A program made the translations under genes and the position numbers. Below are positions 15,541 through 23,605 of a stretch of 64,000 bases of DNA, piece by piece. Location: assembly GCF_030814415.1 (NCBI RefSeq), contig NZ_JAUSVB010000005.1, forward strand, positions 248,001 to 312,000, read 5' to 3'. Positions within the stretch are counted from its first letter, which is position 1; each line of letters opens with the position of its first letter. Below the pieces are notes generated by a model. It searched no databases, was not told the DNA's origin, and saw nothing but the letters and a program-made list of their open reading frames with translations. The stretch is from Cellulomonas humilata. Lineage in GTDB: Bacteria > Actinomycetota > Actinomycetes > Actinomycetales > Cellulomonadaceae.

Positions 15541-16076
15541 CGGGTCACTCCTGTCGGGACCAGCTGGATGTCGATCGTGTGCGCGTCGGGCAGCGGACCC
15601 AGCAGGGTCTCGAGCTGGCCGATCGCGTCGAAGAGGTACCTCTTGACGGTGCCGTCCGAGATCGCGAGCCGGCGGGCGATCTCGGGCACGGTCAGGTCGT
15701 CGTAGAACCGGAGCACCACGCAGGCCCGCAGCCGGGGCCGGAGCGTGAGCAGCGCGGTCTGCACGTCGAGCCGTGCCGTGCTGGCGGGCCCGTGGTCGGC
15801 GGTGTCGTCGTCCCGGGCCAGCAGGTGGCGGACCGCGGTCCAGCGCGCCTTGCGGCGGTAGGCGTCCAGGAAGATCGTGAGGACCGCCTGCCGCACGTAC
15901 GACTCCGCCGCGCCCGGGTCGCGGATCGGGCGGCCCTGGCTGAAGCAGCGCACCAGCGCGTCCTGGACCAGGTCCTCGCCCTCGCGCTCGTCGCCGGTCA
16001 GCAGCGTCGCGTACCGCACGAGCGCACGCCCCCGCGCCCGGACGAGCTCGTCCAGAACCTGTTCCCAGGTCGTCAT
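15537..16076 (-). CDS. SigE-family ECF RNA polymerase sigma factor (cassette 2)
   Basis: A 179-aa ECF sigma. Region 2 is YATLLTGDEREGEDLVQDALV, with SYVRQAVLTIFLDAYRR; region 4 is RACVVLRFYDDLTVPEIARRL and SDGTVKRYLFDA. The ATG at 16076 is used because GAGGAGGT lies 3-4 bases upstream; an ATG 24 bases earlier is less well placed. It overlaps its membrane partner (ATGA). It is head-to-tail with cassette 3 and has its own CCAAC-N18-GTC promoter squeezed into the 57-bp gap after cassette 3. Confidence 0.92.
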   Translation of the reverse strand: MTTWEQVLDELVRARGRALVRYATLLTGDEREGEDLVQDALVRCFSQGRPIRDPGAAESYVRQAVLTIFLDAYRRKARWTAVRHLLARDDDTADHGPASTARLDVQTALLTLRPRLRACVVLRFYDDLTVPEIARRLAISDGTVKRYLFDAIGQLETLLGPLPDAHTIDIQLVPTGVTR

Positions 16077-16107
16077 GCCACCTCCTCGTGGTGCCGTCAT
16101 CTTCCTG

Positions 16108-16133
16108 GACGACTGGGAGGAGCGAACCGTTGG
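16108..16133 (-). promoter_or_regulatory. Candidate ECF-type promoter CCAAC-N18-GTC (copy 2)
   Basis: On the minus strand CCAAC (16133-16129) and GTC (16110-16108) are 18 bases apart; the extended -35 is CCAACGGTTCG. It directly abuts the stop codon of the upstream cassette-3 partner gene and lies 32 bp before the sigma start. Downstream bases GTCCAGGAAGATGACGGCAC resemble those of copy 3 (GTCTGGACAGATGAGGGCAC). Confidence 0.7.
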
Positions 16134-17534
16134 TCAGGTGAGGGTGACAGGGAACGGCGTGCCCAGGGTCACCGAGTAGCCGGCGTCCGGGCCCTGCAGC
16201 TCCACGACCTCCGACAGCGTCCGGACGACCGGGGACGTGAAGATCCACGCCGGGTACACCGTGTACTCGCCGGCGGGCAGCGGGTCCCCGGTGCTCAAGG
16301 GCGAACCTCCGTCGGTGCGGCACGACGTCAGCACCCGTTCGGCGTCCGCGAAGCCCAGGACCGCACCGGCGCCCAGGTCCATCGAGGAGAACGCGTCGTT
16401 GGGCTGCACGGTCGTCCCGACGACCACACCGTCACGCACCACCCAGTACTCGACGGCGTAGTAGCCGAAGGCGCGGAACCGGCCGGGCCCGGTGTACAGC
16501 ACGGTCGCCGTCGCGTGCAGGGGGGAACCCGCTGCGAGGACCGTCGCTGCCGGGAACACCTGGAGGTCGAGCATCGCCGAGCGGACAGGCGCCACCGGTG
16601 CGGGTCCTTCGCACGCCGGGGTCGCCGCGAACGTGGTCCGGTCGAGCGCGACGTCCGACCCCGGCAGCGGAGGTTGCGTCTCGGCCTCGCCGGTGACGGT
16701 GATCGTGACAGGCTCGCCGACGGCGGTCGCCCGTGTGCCGCCCAGCGCGGCAGCCTGGTCGAGCGTGCGCGGCTCCTGGAAGAGCTCGGCAGGAGGCTCC
16801 TGGAGGTCGTCGTACGTGACGACGCTCGCCCACGGACGCAGCTCGTAGGTGCCGGCCGGCAGCGGCCGGCCGACGGTCGCCGGTCTGCCGTCGCCCGGGT
16901 CGCAGACGACGAGCTCGAGGGGGCCACGGAACGAGGTGAGCTCGCCGTCGTTGCCGCTGCGGCCGGCCATCACGTCGTAGGTGGCGGGGTAGAAGCCCGC
17001 GGTGCCGACGACGACGCCGTCCTTGAGCACCGCCACGCGAGGCCCGCCGTCGGGCACCGCGGAGGCGAGGAAGCCGCTGTCGGGCGCCCGGTCGATGACG
17101 CCGCCGGCCGGCAGCGTCCCGCCCGCGAGGAGCGTGGGCGCGTCCGGCACGACCCAGGCGACCAGCCGGTCGTCGACCGGGTAGGCGGGCGCGGCGTCGA
17201 CAAGGGCGCCGCAGGTACCGAACGGCAGCGCGGGGTCGCCGGTGGGCAGGACGACGGACGTCGGTGAGGTGACCGTCGGCGTCGGCGTCGGCGTCGGCGT
17301 CGACGTGACGGCCGGCGGAGCGGGCGTCGGGTCCGGGAGGAGGGCGAACGCCGTGCCCGCGACGAGGACGACGGCCGCCGCCGCGCCCGCGACCGTCCAC
17401 GCGGCCCGCGTCCGGCGGTGCCGGCGGGCGAGCGCGGTGATCCGGTCGACGGGCAGGGGTGCCCTGACGGTGCCGTGGTGCAGCTCGACGCGGTCCGCCA
17501 GCTCGCCCAGGGCCGACTCGAGGTCGCGGTTCAT
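16134..17534 (-). CDS. Membrane-anchored ectodomain protein paired with sigma factor (cassette 3)
   Basis: A 466-aa protein. The cytoplasmic N-terminus (LESALGELADRVELH, RITALARRHRRTR) leads to a membrane helix (about 45-65), a TPTPTPTPT linker (about 77-87) and a duplicated exterior. Module A has VAVLKDGVVVGTAGF then VVCDPGDGRPATVGRPLPAG-TYE; module B has YWVVRDGVVVGTTV then TSCRTDGGSPLSTGDPLPAG-EYTVY. The internal duplication makes this the clearest view of the shared ectodomain. The start ATG overlaps the sigma stop by 4 bp. It is a probable regulator of the adjacent sigma factor; an enzymatic or adhesive role for the exterior cannot be excluded. Confidence 0.75.
   Translation of the reverse strand: MNRDLESALGELADRVELHHGTVRAPLPVDRITALARRHRRTRAAWTVAGAAAAVVLVAGTAFALLPDPTPAPPAVTSTPTPTPTPTVTSPTSVVLPTGDPALPFGTCGALVDAAPAYPVDDRLVAWVVPDAPTLLAGGTLPAGGVIDRAPDSGFLASAVPDGGPRVAVLKDGVVVGTAGFYPATYDVMAGRSGNDGELTSFRGPLELVVCDPGDGRPATVGRPLPAGTYELRPWASVVTYDDLQEPPAELFQEPRTLDQAAALGGTRATAVGEPVTITVTGEAETQPPLPGSDVALDRTTFAATPACEGPAPVAPVRSAMLDLQVFPAATVLAAGSPLHATATVLYTGPGRFRAFGYYAVEYWVVRDGVVVGTTVQPNDAFSSMDLGAGAVLGFADAERVLTSCRTDGGSPLSTGDPLPAGEYTVYPAWIFTSPVVRTLSEVVELQGPDAGYSVTLGTPFPVTLT
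17275..17304 (-). repeat. 6-bp tandem repeat coding for a TP linker
   Basis: Four perfect copies of GTCGGC (17275-17298) followed by GTCGAC; on the coding strand this gives the Thr-Pro linker between membrane helix and ectodomain of the cassette-3 protein. It is a candidate for length variation. Confidence 0.75.
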
Positions 17535-18064
17535 CGCGAGCCTCCCTTCGTGATCGTCGCGACGTCCTCGGAGGCCAGCCCCGGCTGGGGGCCGAGCAGC
17601 GGCTCCAGCTTGTGCCGAGCGTCGGACAGGTAGCGCTTGACCGCTCCCTCGGAGACGCCGAGCCGGAGGCCGATCTCGGGGAGCGTGAGGTCGTCGTAGA
17701 ACCGGAGCACGACGCAGGCGCGCTCGCGGGGCGAGAGCACGGTGAGAGCGCGGGCGACGTCGGCCCGGTCACCGGCCGCCGTGTTCGGGTCGTCCGTCAC
17801 GTCGGACGTCGCCAGCAGCGGGGTGACGGCCGCGAGACGCGTCCGGGCCCGGTAACCGTCGAGGTAGGTGTTCAGGATGGTGCGCCGGACGTACGCCTCG
17901 ACCCAGGTGACCTCCTCGGGCCGGCGTCGCGAGTAGGTCCGGACGAACGCGTCCTGGACCAGGTCCTCGGCCGATGCCATGTCGCCGGCGAGCAAGTACG
18001 CGTACGCGACCAGCGCCGACCCGCGCTCGGTGACGAGCCGGTCGAGATCCGACTCCCAGCTCAT
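17531..18064 (-). CDS. SigE-family ECF RNA polymerase sigma factor (cassette 3)
   Basis: A 177-aa ECF sigma. Region 2 is YAYLLAGDMASAEDLVQDAFV with AYVRRTILNTYLDGYR; region 4 is RACVVLRFYDDLTLPEIGLRL and SEGAVKRYLSDAR. The ATG at 18064 follows GAGGGGGAC; the open frame continues upstream through the promoter and is not used. It overlaps its membrane partner (ATGA). The C-terminus (ASEDVATITKGGSR) is longer than region 4 needs, as in the other paralogues. Confidence 0.92.
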   Translation of the reverse strand: MSWESDLDRLVTERGSALVAYAYLLAGDMASAEDLVQDAFVRTYSRRRPEEVTWVEAYVRRTILNTYLDGYRARTRLAAVTPLLATSDVTDDPNTAAGDRADVARALTVLSPRERACVVLRFYDDLTLPEIGLRLGVSEGAVKRYLSDARHKLEPLLGPQPGLASEDVATITKGGSR

Positions 18065-18107
18065 GCTCGTCCCCCTCGGTCGGTGCAGATGTGCCCTCAT
18101 CTGTCCA

Positions 18108-18133
18108 GACGCCTCCCGCCCGCGAACGGTTGG
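18108..18133 (-). promoter_or_regulatory. Candidate ECF-type promoter CCAAC-N18-GTC (copy 3)
   Basis: On the minus strand CCAAC (18133-18129) and GTC (18110-18108) are 18 bases apart; the extended -35 is CCAACCGTTCG, nearly the same as copy 2. It lies 44 bp before the cassette-3 sigma start, in the divergent gap with the pyrophosphatase gene. Confidence 0.7.
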
Positions 18134-18291
18134 GGTCCCTACGAATCGTCCCGCGGACGACGCTTCGGTTCCCGCTCGCGTCGTGGTGCGATCCACGTCA
18201 CATCTGCTGGCTAGACTCACCGGGTCGCGCAGCAACGGGGCTGTGGGACGGGCGTGGTCAGGGGGGCCTCGCTGATGTCCGAGGAGGATGC

Positions 18292-20583
18292 ATGGTCGAG
18301 CTCGGGTCCACGAGCATCACGATCGTCAGTGTCATCGCGGCCGTTGCGGTCGCGTCCCTGCTCATCGCCGTTGTCCTGCGCCGCCAGGTGCTCGCGGCCG
18401 GTGAGGGGACCGAGTCCATGCGCGAGATCGCGCGCGCGGTCCAGGAAGGGGCGTCGGCGTACCTGAGCCGGCAGTTCCGCACCCTGGCCCTCTTCGCGGT
18501 CGTCGTCTGTGCCCTGCTGTTCCTGCTGCCCGGCGACGGCGGCGTCAAGCTCGGCCGGTCGGTGTTCTTCCTGGTCGGGGCCGGTTTCTCGGCCGCGATC
18601 GGGTACCTGGGCATGTGGCTCGCCACGCGGGCGAACGTCCGGGTCGCGGCTGCCGCGTCGGAGCCAGGTGGGCGTGCAGAGGGCGCGCGCATCGCGTTCC
18701 GGACCGGCGGGTTCGTCGGCATGAGCGTCGTGGGCCTCGGCCTGCTCGGCGCCGCGTCGGTCGTCCTGATCTACCGGGCGGAAGCGCCCGCGGTGCTCGA
18801 GGGCTTCGGCTTCGGTGCCGCGCTGCTCGCCATGTTCATGCGCGTCGGCGGCGGCATCTTCACCAAGGCGGCCGACGTGGGCGCCGACCTGGTCGGCAAG
18901 GTCGAGCAGGGCATCCCGGAGGACGACCCGCGCAACGCGGCCACCATCGCGGACAACGTCGGCGACAACGTGGGCGACTGCGCGGGCATGGCGGCGGACC
19001 TCTTCGAGTCCTACGCCGTGACCCTGGTCGCCGCGCTGATCCTGGGCAAGGCGGCGTTCGGCGAGCAGGGGCTCGTGTTCCCGCTCATCGTCACGGCCAT
19101 GGGTGCCATCGTCGCCGTCCTGGGCGTATTCATCACCCGGGTGCGGGGCGCGGAGAGCGGCCTGGCGGCCATCAACCGGGGCTTCTACATCTCGGCGCTC
19201 GTCGGCGTGGCTCTGTCCGCGATCGCGGCGTTCATCTACCTGCCGTCGTCCTTCGCGGACCTCACGGGCGGCACCGCCGGCCTCGAGACGCACGGCGGTG
19301 ACCCGCGGCTGATCGCCTCGGTCGCCGTGGCCATCGGCGTCGTGCTGGCGGGCATCATCCTCTGGGTGACCGGGTACTTCACGGGCACGACGAGCAAGCC
19401 GACGCTCCACGTGGCACGCACCACCCTGACCGGCGCGGCCACCGTGGTCCTGTCCGGCATCGGGGTCGGCCTGGAGTCCGCCGTCTACACCGCCGGCATC
19501 ATCGCGGCGGCCATCTGCGGCGTGTTCCTGCTTGCCGGTGGCTCGGTGGCGCTCTCGCTGTTCCTCATCGCGCTCGCCGGCTGCGGCCTGCTGACCACGG
19601 TCGGCGTCATCGTCGCCATGGACACGTTCGGCCCGGTGAGCGACAACGCGCAGGGCATCGCGGAGATGTCCGGCGACGTCACGCCCGAGGGCGCGCAGAT
19701 CCTCACGGACCTCGACGCCGTGGGCAACACGACGAAGGCCGTGACCAAGGGCATCGCGATCGCGACGGCAGTGCTGGCCGCGACCGCGCTGTTCGGGTCG
19801 TACGCCGACGCGGTGGCGTCCGCGCTGCGCACGGCGGGCGAGGTGGGCGACGAGCTCACCGCGTCGATGCTGAACTACAGCATCATCAGCCCGGTCACCC
19901 TGGTCGGTGTGATCCTCGGTGGGGCGACGGTGTTCCTGTTCTCGGGCCTGGCCATCGACGCGGTGACCCGGGCAGCCGGAGCCATCGTCTTCGAGGTCCG
20001 TCGCCAGTTCCGCGAGAACCCCGGGATCATGACCTACGAGGTGCGGCCGGAGTACGGCAAGGTCGTCGACATCTGCACCCGCGACTCCCTGCGGGAGCTG
20101 GCGACGCCGGGTCTGCTCGCGGCGTTCGCACCGATCGCCGTCGGGTTCGGCCTGGGCGTCGGCCCGCTGGCCGGGTTCCTCGGTGGGGCCATCGCGACCG
20201 GCGTGCTGATGGCGGTCTTCCTGGCCAACTCGGGCGGTGCCTGGGACAACGCGAAGAAGATCGTCGAGGACGGCAACTTCGGCGGCAAGGGCTCCGACGC
20301 CCACGCCGCGGCGGTCATCGGCGACACCGTCGGCGACCCGTTCAAGGACACCGCCGGTCCCGCGATCAACCCGCTGATCAAGGTCATGAACCTCGTGGCC
20401 CTGCTCATCGCACCGGCGGTCGTCGCCATCTCGGTGGGCGACGACGCCAACCAGACGGTCCGGCTGTCGATCGCCGTCGTCGCCGCGCTCGTCGCGGCCG
20501 GCGCGGTCGTGGCGTCCCGGCTCCGGGCGGCGCGCGACGACAAGCACGACCTGACGCGCGAGGCCGAGAAGGCGCTCGCCTGA
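18292..20583 (+). CDS. hppA: Membrane-bound proton-pumping pyrophosphatase, K+-independent type
   Basis: A 763-aa polytopic protein of about 16 membrane helices that couples PPi hydrolysis to ion export. The catalytic segments are present: DVGADLVGKVEQGIPEDDPR (about 195-214), ADNVGDNVGDCAGMAADLFE, and the C-terminal GDTVGDPFKDTAGPAINPL. The GNTTKAVTKG sequence (residues 478-487) carries Lys at the position that is Ala in K+-dependent enzymes, so it should be K+-independent and H+-pumping. GAGGAGG precedes the ATG at 18292. It is a single-gene unit ended by a strong hairpin. Confidence 0.95.
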   Translation: MVELGSTSITIVSVIAAVAVASLLIAVVLRRQVLAAGEGTESMREIARAVQEGASAYLSRQFRTLALFAVVVCALLFLLPGDGGVKLGRSVFFLVGAGFSAAIGYLGMWLATRANVRVAAAASEPGGRAEGARIAFRTGGFVGMSVVGLGLLGAASVVLIYRAEAPAVLEGFGFGAALLAMFMRVGGGIFTKAADVGADLVGKVEQGIPEDDPRNAATIADNVGDNVGDCAGMAADLFESYAVTLVAALILGKAAFGEQGLVFPLIVTAMGAIVAVLGVFITRVRGAESGLAAINRGFYISALVGVALSAIAAFIYLPSSFADLTGGTAGLETHGGDPRLIASVAVAIGVVLAGIILWVTGYFTGTTSKPTLHVARTTLTGAATVVLSGIGVGLESAVYTAGIIAAAICGVFLLAGGSVALSLFLIALAGCGLLTTVGVIVAMDTFGPVSDNAQGIAEMSGDVTPEGAQILTDLDAVGNTTKAVTKGIAIATAVLAATALFGSYADAVASALRTAGEVGDELTASMLNYSIISPVTLVGVILGGATVFLFSGLAIDAVTRAAGAIVFEVRRQFRENPGIMTYEVRPEYGKVVDICTRDSLRELATPGLLAAFAPIAVGFGLGVGPLAGFLGGAIATGVLMAVFLANSGGAWDNAKKIVEDGNFGGKGSDAHAAAVIGDTVGDPFKDTAGPAINPLIKVMNLVALLIAPAVVAISVGDDANQTVRLSIAVVAALVAAGAVVASRLRAARDDKHDLTREAEKALA

Positions 20584-20588
20584 CGGGC

Positions 20589-20631
20589 AGTCGACCGCTC
20601 CCTCGTCCTCAGGACGGGGGAGCGGTCGACT
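20589..20631. terminator. Strong bidirectional hairpin between hppA and the regulator
   Basis: AGTCGACCGCTCCC (20589-20602) pairs perfectly with GGGAGCGGTCGACT (20618-20631), and the loop itself contains CGTCCT/AGGACG, so the dyad is almost continuous over 43 bp. It follows the hppA stop at once and includes the last codons and stop (20609-20611) of the convergent regulator gene. Confidence 0.75.
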
Positions 20632-21667
20632 CCCGGATCATCAGCTCGGGTGTGACCGTCACGCGGTGCACGGCCCGGGCCGGATCGCCCAGCCGGCCCA
20701 CCAGCAGCTCGACCGCGGTCCGGCCGATCGAGCGTCGCGGCGGGCGGACGGCCGTCAGTGGCGGGTTGGCCAGCCCGGCGACCTCGTCGTCGTACGCGAC
20801 CACGGACAGCTGCCCCGGTACGCGGATGCCCCGCTCCTCGCAGCGCTCCACCAGCGAGATCGCCTCCGGGTCGGAGTGCACCAGCAGCGCGGTCGTCCCG
20901 GCCGCGAGGCACGCGTCGAGGATGCGGTCGACCTCCGCGCGCCACTGCGGGTCGCGGTAGTTCACCATCGCCAGGTCGGGTGCGGCGTCCAGCCCGAGCT
21001 CCTCGCACGCGCCCAGCCAGCCGGTGCGGACCTTCGGTGCAGTGGGGCTGGCCTGGGAGTACGCCAGCCCGATGCGGTGGTGGCCCAGCGACGCCAGGTG
21101 GTGCACGGCGATGCTCGCGCCGAGGGCGTGGTCGGACACCACGGACTCCATCGGTGCGTTGTGCGGCGGGATCGTCGCGGTCCGCTCCAGCAGGACCACG
21201 GGGATGTCGAGGCCGGCCAACCGGGCCAGCAGGGCGTCGCCGCCGGGCCCGGACAGGTTGGGCGCGATGAGCAGGCCGTCGACGCCGACCGTCTCGACGA
21301 GCCCGGTGACCTGCCGCTCGTCGTCCTCCACCTGGTACGACGAGCCGCGCAGCACCAGCCGGACCCCCAGGCGCGCGGCCGCCTCGCGGGCGCCCTGGAG
21401 CACGCCGGGGTAGTAGTAGTCGAGCGACGGGACGACCATGCCGAGCGTCGCGACGACCGGGGCCTCGTCGCCGTCCGGTGCGGCCAGCAGCGTCGCGCCA
21501 CCGTGCACCCGGCGGACCAGGCCCTCGTTCGCCAGCTGCGTGATGTCGCGGCGGACGGTCACGGGGGTGACGCCGAGCGCAGAGGCGATGTCGCTGACGC
21601 GGACCGTGCCCTCGCGGCGCAGGACGTCGAGCAGCTGGTCGCGGCGGGTCACCGGCAGGGACGTCAT
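20609..21667 (-). CDS. Transcriptional regulator: DeoR-type HTH with LacI-type sugar-binding domain
   Basis: A 352-aa hybrid regulator. Residues about 5-55 are a DeoR/GntR-like winged helix (RRDQLLDVLRREGTVRVSDIASALG, then TPVTVRRDITQLANEGLVRRVHGGA, given here in parts), and 70-340 a periplasmic-binding-protein-like sensor (LGMVVPSLDYYYPGVLQGA ... VSVVAYDDEVAGLANPPLTAV). DeoR HTHs normally sit on sugar-phosphate sensors, LacI sensors on LacI HTHs; this combination occurs in Actinobacteria. It overlaps the lyase gene by ATGA and probably controls the divergent lyase/transport locus through sites near 23468-23519. Confidence 0.88.
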   Translation of the reverse strand: MTSLPVTRRDQLLDVLRREGTVRVSDIASALGVTPVTVRRDITQLANEGLVRRVHGGATLLAAPDGDEAPVVATLGMVVPSLDYYYPGVLQGAREAAARLGVRLVLRGSSYQVEDDERQVTGLVETVGVDGLLIAPNLSGPGGDALLARLAGLDIPVVLLERTATIPPHNAPMESVVSDHALGASIAVHHLASLGHHRIGLAYSQASPTAPKVRTGWLGACEELGLDAAPDLAMVNYRDPQWRAEVDRILDACLAAGTTALLVHSDPEAISLVERCEERGIRVPGQLSVVAYDDEVAGLANPPLTAVRPPRRSIGRTAVELLVGRLGDPARAVHRVTVTPELMIRESTAPPS

Positions 21668-23445
21668 CGGTCCACCTCGACCGTCACGGCCAGGGAGCCG
21701 TGCCCGGCCGAGTCGTCGACCGCCAGCTCCAGGCGCGTGAGGTGGTCGCCCCACACGTCGGAGAGCATCGGGTCGTCCAGGGGTCGGACGGTCAGCGACG
21801 AGGTCACGGTGGCAGGGTCCCAGGTCAGGCGGGTCGGGCGCGCGCCATCGAGCGGGTGGATCGTGACGAGTCCCGGTTCCATGATCTCCACGGACCCCGC
21901 GAGCATCCAGTGCACGACCGTGCCGGTCCCGTCCGGGCTCACCTCCCAGTCGTCCGCCACGAGCACCCGCGACGCCCCTCGATCGAGGGTGACCGTGCGG
22001 GTCCAGCGGGTCAGGTTCGTGGTCGGGTAGGCCGCCGTGAGGTCGAGCTGCAGCCGGTCCCCGTCGGCCGACGCCTGGGTAGCCCGGAACTCCCGGCCAT
22101 CGCACTGGGGGGTGCCGCGGACCTCGGGCACGGAGTGCCACGAGCTCTGCATCGTCCAGATCTCGTACCGGTCGGGGCCGAACGTCTGCGCGGTGTAGGT
22201 GGGGCGACCCGGGTCGACGACCACCGGCACTCCGTCGACCGCAACGACGACCGAGCCGAGGTCGTTGTGGTTGTGCGACTCGGCGTTGTGCCCGCCCTTG
22301 AGCGCGACGGCCAGCCCCCGCGACGACCCGGCGGTCTCGCGCAGCAGGCCCACCTCCGTGCTCGGGAACCACACGTGCGCGGGGAGCGGGGACGGCGGAG
22401 TGGTCGCCGGCCACCCGGTGTAGACCAGCGCCTCCAGCGTGCGGCCGATGCCGCCACGCTCGGGCAGGGCCGCGTGCGCGTGCTCCGCGGCGGCGTGCTC
22501 GGCGGCCGCCACCGAGCCGGTGCGCAGCGCCCAGGAGTGCAGGACGTGCCACGGGAGGTCGGCCGGGGGAGCCGCGGTGCCGTCACCGACGCCGAGGTAC
22601 CAGGGGCCGCCGAGCTGCATCGTGTGCGGGTAGTCGACCATCGCCCGCACGATCGGCCAGGTCGAGGCGTCCTCGCCGGTCGCGTGCTCCAGCAGGGTGA
22701 GGGCCTCGAGCGCGCGGCAGGCGCCCTGCCACCAGTAGGAGTAGCCCTCGTCGATCGCGCCGTCGGCCGGCAGGGACGCCAGGTAGTCGCCGAGGCCGGT
22801 GGCCACCCGCGCCACGACCGCGTCGCGCTCCGGCGGCTCCAGGAGCACCAGGGCTGCGGTCAGCACGTTCGTGTGGATCCACGCGGTCCAGTTGCTCAGC
22901 GGCGGCTGGAGCCAGCCCCAGTCGTCGCGGGCGACGAACGGGTCGAGCACGCGCGTGCGCACCTCGTGCCGGATGCGCTGCCGCAGACCGGGGACGCGCG
23001 CGTCGAGCTGCTCGCCGAGCACGTGGTCGATCCAGGCCAGCCGTGCGGCCACCTCGCCGGCGCCGAGATCGAGCACGGGCTCGGTCATCACCGGGACGAC
23101 CGTGCCCAGGGCGGCCGCTGCGACGTCGTGCGCGGGCCAGCACCAGGTGCTCTGCTCGCACAGCAGGGTCGCGCCGTCGGCGACCTCGTCGACCCACGCC
23201 GGGTCGTCCGTGACGAGCGCCGCGACCACCGCCCGGGTCAGCCGGTCCTCGCGCTCGAACACGCGGGTCTCGTACTGGACCCGGTCGCCGTCGCGGCGGT
23301 AGCGCGCGTACTGGCCGGCCAGGGGCTGCGGCCAGGGTGTGCCGAGCTCGGCCTGAGCGCGCGCGAGGAGGCCACGGTTGTCGACGGAGGCCCAGAGGGC
23401 GCGGTCTGTCGGCAGAGGAAGCCCTCCACGCACAGCTGTCGTCAT
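21664..23445 (-). CDS. Heparinase II/III-like polysaccharide lyase family protein
   Basis: A 593-aa protein without signal peptide, so cytoplasmic. It has an N-terminal alpha/alpha-toroid (repeated Trp-rich helices, e.g. LSNWTAWIHTNVLTAALVLL) and from about residue 350 a beta-sandwich of the heparinase II/III type with KGGHNAESHNHNDLGSVVVA, the conserved His/Asn segment. Members cleave acidic polysaccharides or oligosaccharides (heparinoids, alginate, related uronates) by beta-elimination. The ATG at 23445 is close behind GAGGAG (2-base gap); a GTG four codons later is an alternative. It is co-transcribed with the regulator and divergent from the importer operon. Confidence 0.85.
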   Translation of the reverse strand: MTTAVRGGLPLPTDRALWASVDNRGLLARAQAELGTPWPQPLAGQYARYRRDGDRVQYETRVFEREDRLTRAVVAALVTDDPAWVDEVADGATLLCEQSTWCWPAHDVAAAALGTVVPVMTEPVLDLGAGEVAARLAWIDHVLGEQLDARVPGLRQRIRHEVRTRVLDPFVARDDWGWLQPPLSNWTAWIHTNVLTAALVLLEPPERDAVVARVATGLGDYLASLPADGAIDEGYSYWWQGACRALEALTLLEHATGEDASTWPIVRAMVDYPHTMQLGGPWYLGVGDGTAAPPADLPWHVLHSWALRTGSVAAAEHAAAEHAHAALPERGGIGRTLEALVYTGWPATTPPSPLPAHVWFPSTEVGLLRETAGSSRGLAVALKGGHNAESHNHNDLGSVVVAVDGVPVVVDPGRPTYTAQTFGPDRYEIWTMQSSWHSVPEVRGTPQCDGREFRATQASADGDRLQLDLTAAYPTTNLTRWTRTVTLDRGASRVLVADDWEVSPDGTGTVVHWMLAGSVEIMEPGLVTIHPLDGARPTRLTWDPATVTSSLTVRPLDDPMLSDVWGDHLTRLELAVDDSAGHGSLAVTVEVDR

Positions 23446-23467
23446 GACTCCTCGATCCGGATCGGCG

Positions 23468-23519
23468 ATGATCGAAAATGATCGTACCTCATCGGGGAAG
23501 CGCTTGACGAAGATCGTTT
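23468..23519. promoter_or_regulatory. Candidate operator cluster in the lyase/importer divergent region
   Basis: ATGATCG occurs at 23468-23474 and 23478-23484, exactly 10 bp apart, and a third GATCG lies at 23512-23516. An 8-bp palindrome AAGCGCTT is at 23498-23505, in a setting (GGGAAGCGCTTGAC) like LacI/CcpA-type sites. Direct repeats with a helical-turn spacing suit a DeoR-type HTH. Confidence 0.5.
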
Positions 23520-23532
23520 GTGTGCGTTTAAC
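23504..23532 (+). promoter_or_regulatory. Candidate promoter of the dehydrogenase/importer operon
   Basis: TTGACG (23504-23509) and TTTAAC (23527-23532) are 17 bp apart in the only AT-rich stretch nearby, overlapping the operator-like repeats. It is 74 bp upstream of the GTG at 23606. Confidence 0.5.
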
Positions 23533-23605
23533 TCCTCCTCGCCGGGTCGAACCGATCAAAGACGACATCGACCCGCGACGCCACTTCGATGAGGAAGGAC
23601 GACGC

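Noticed and set aside
18217..20547. A 776-codon minus-strand frame opposite hppA
   Set aside because: Asp/Arg/His-rich noise; hppA on the other strand has every catalytic motif.
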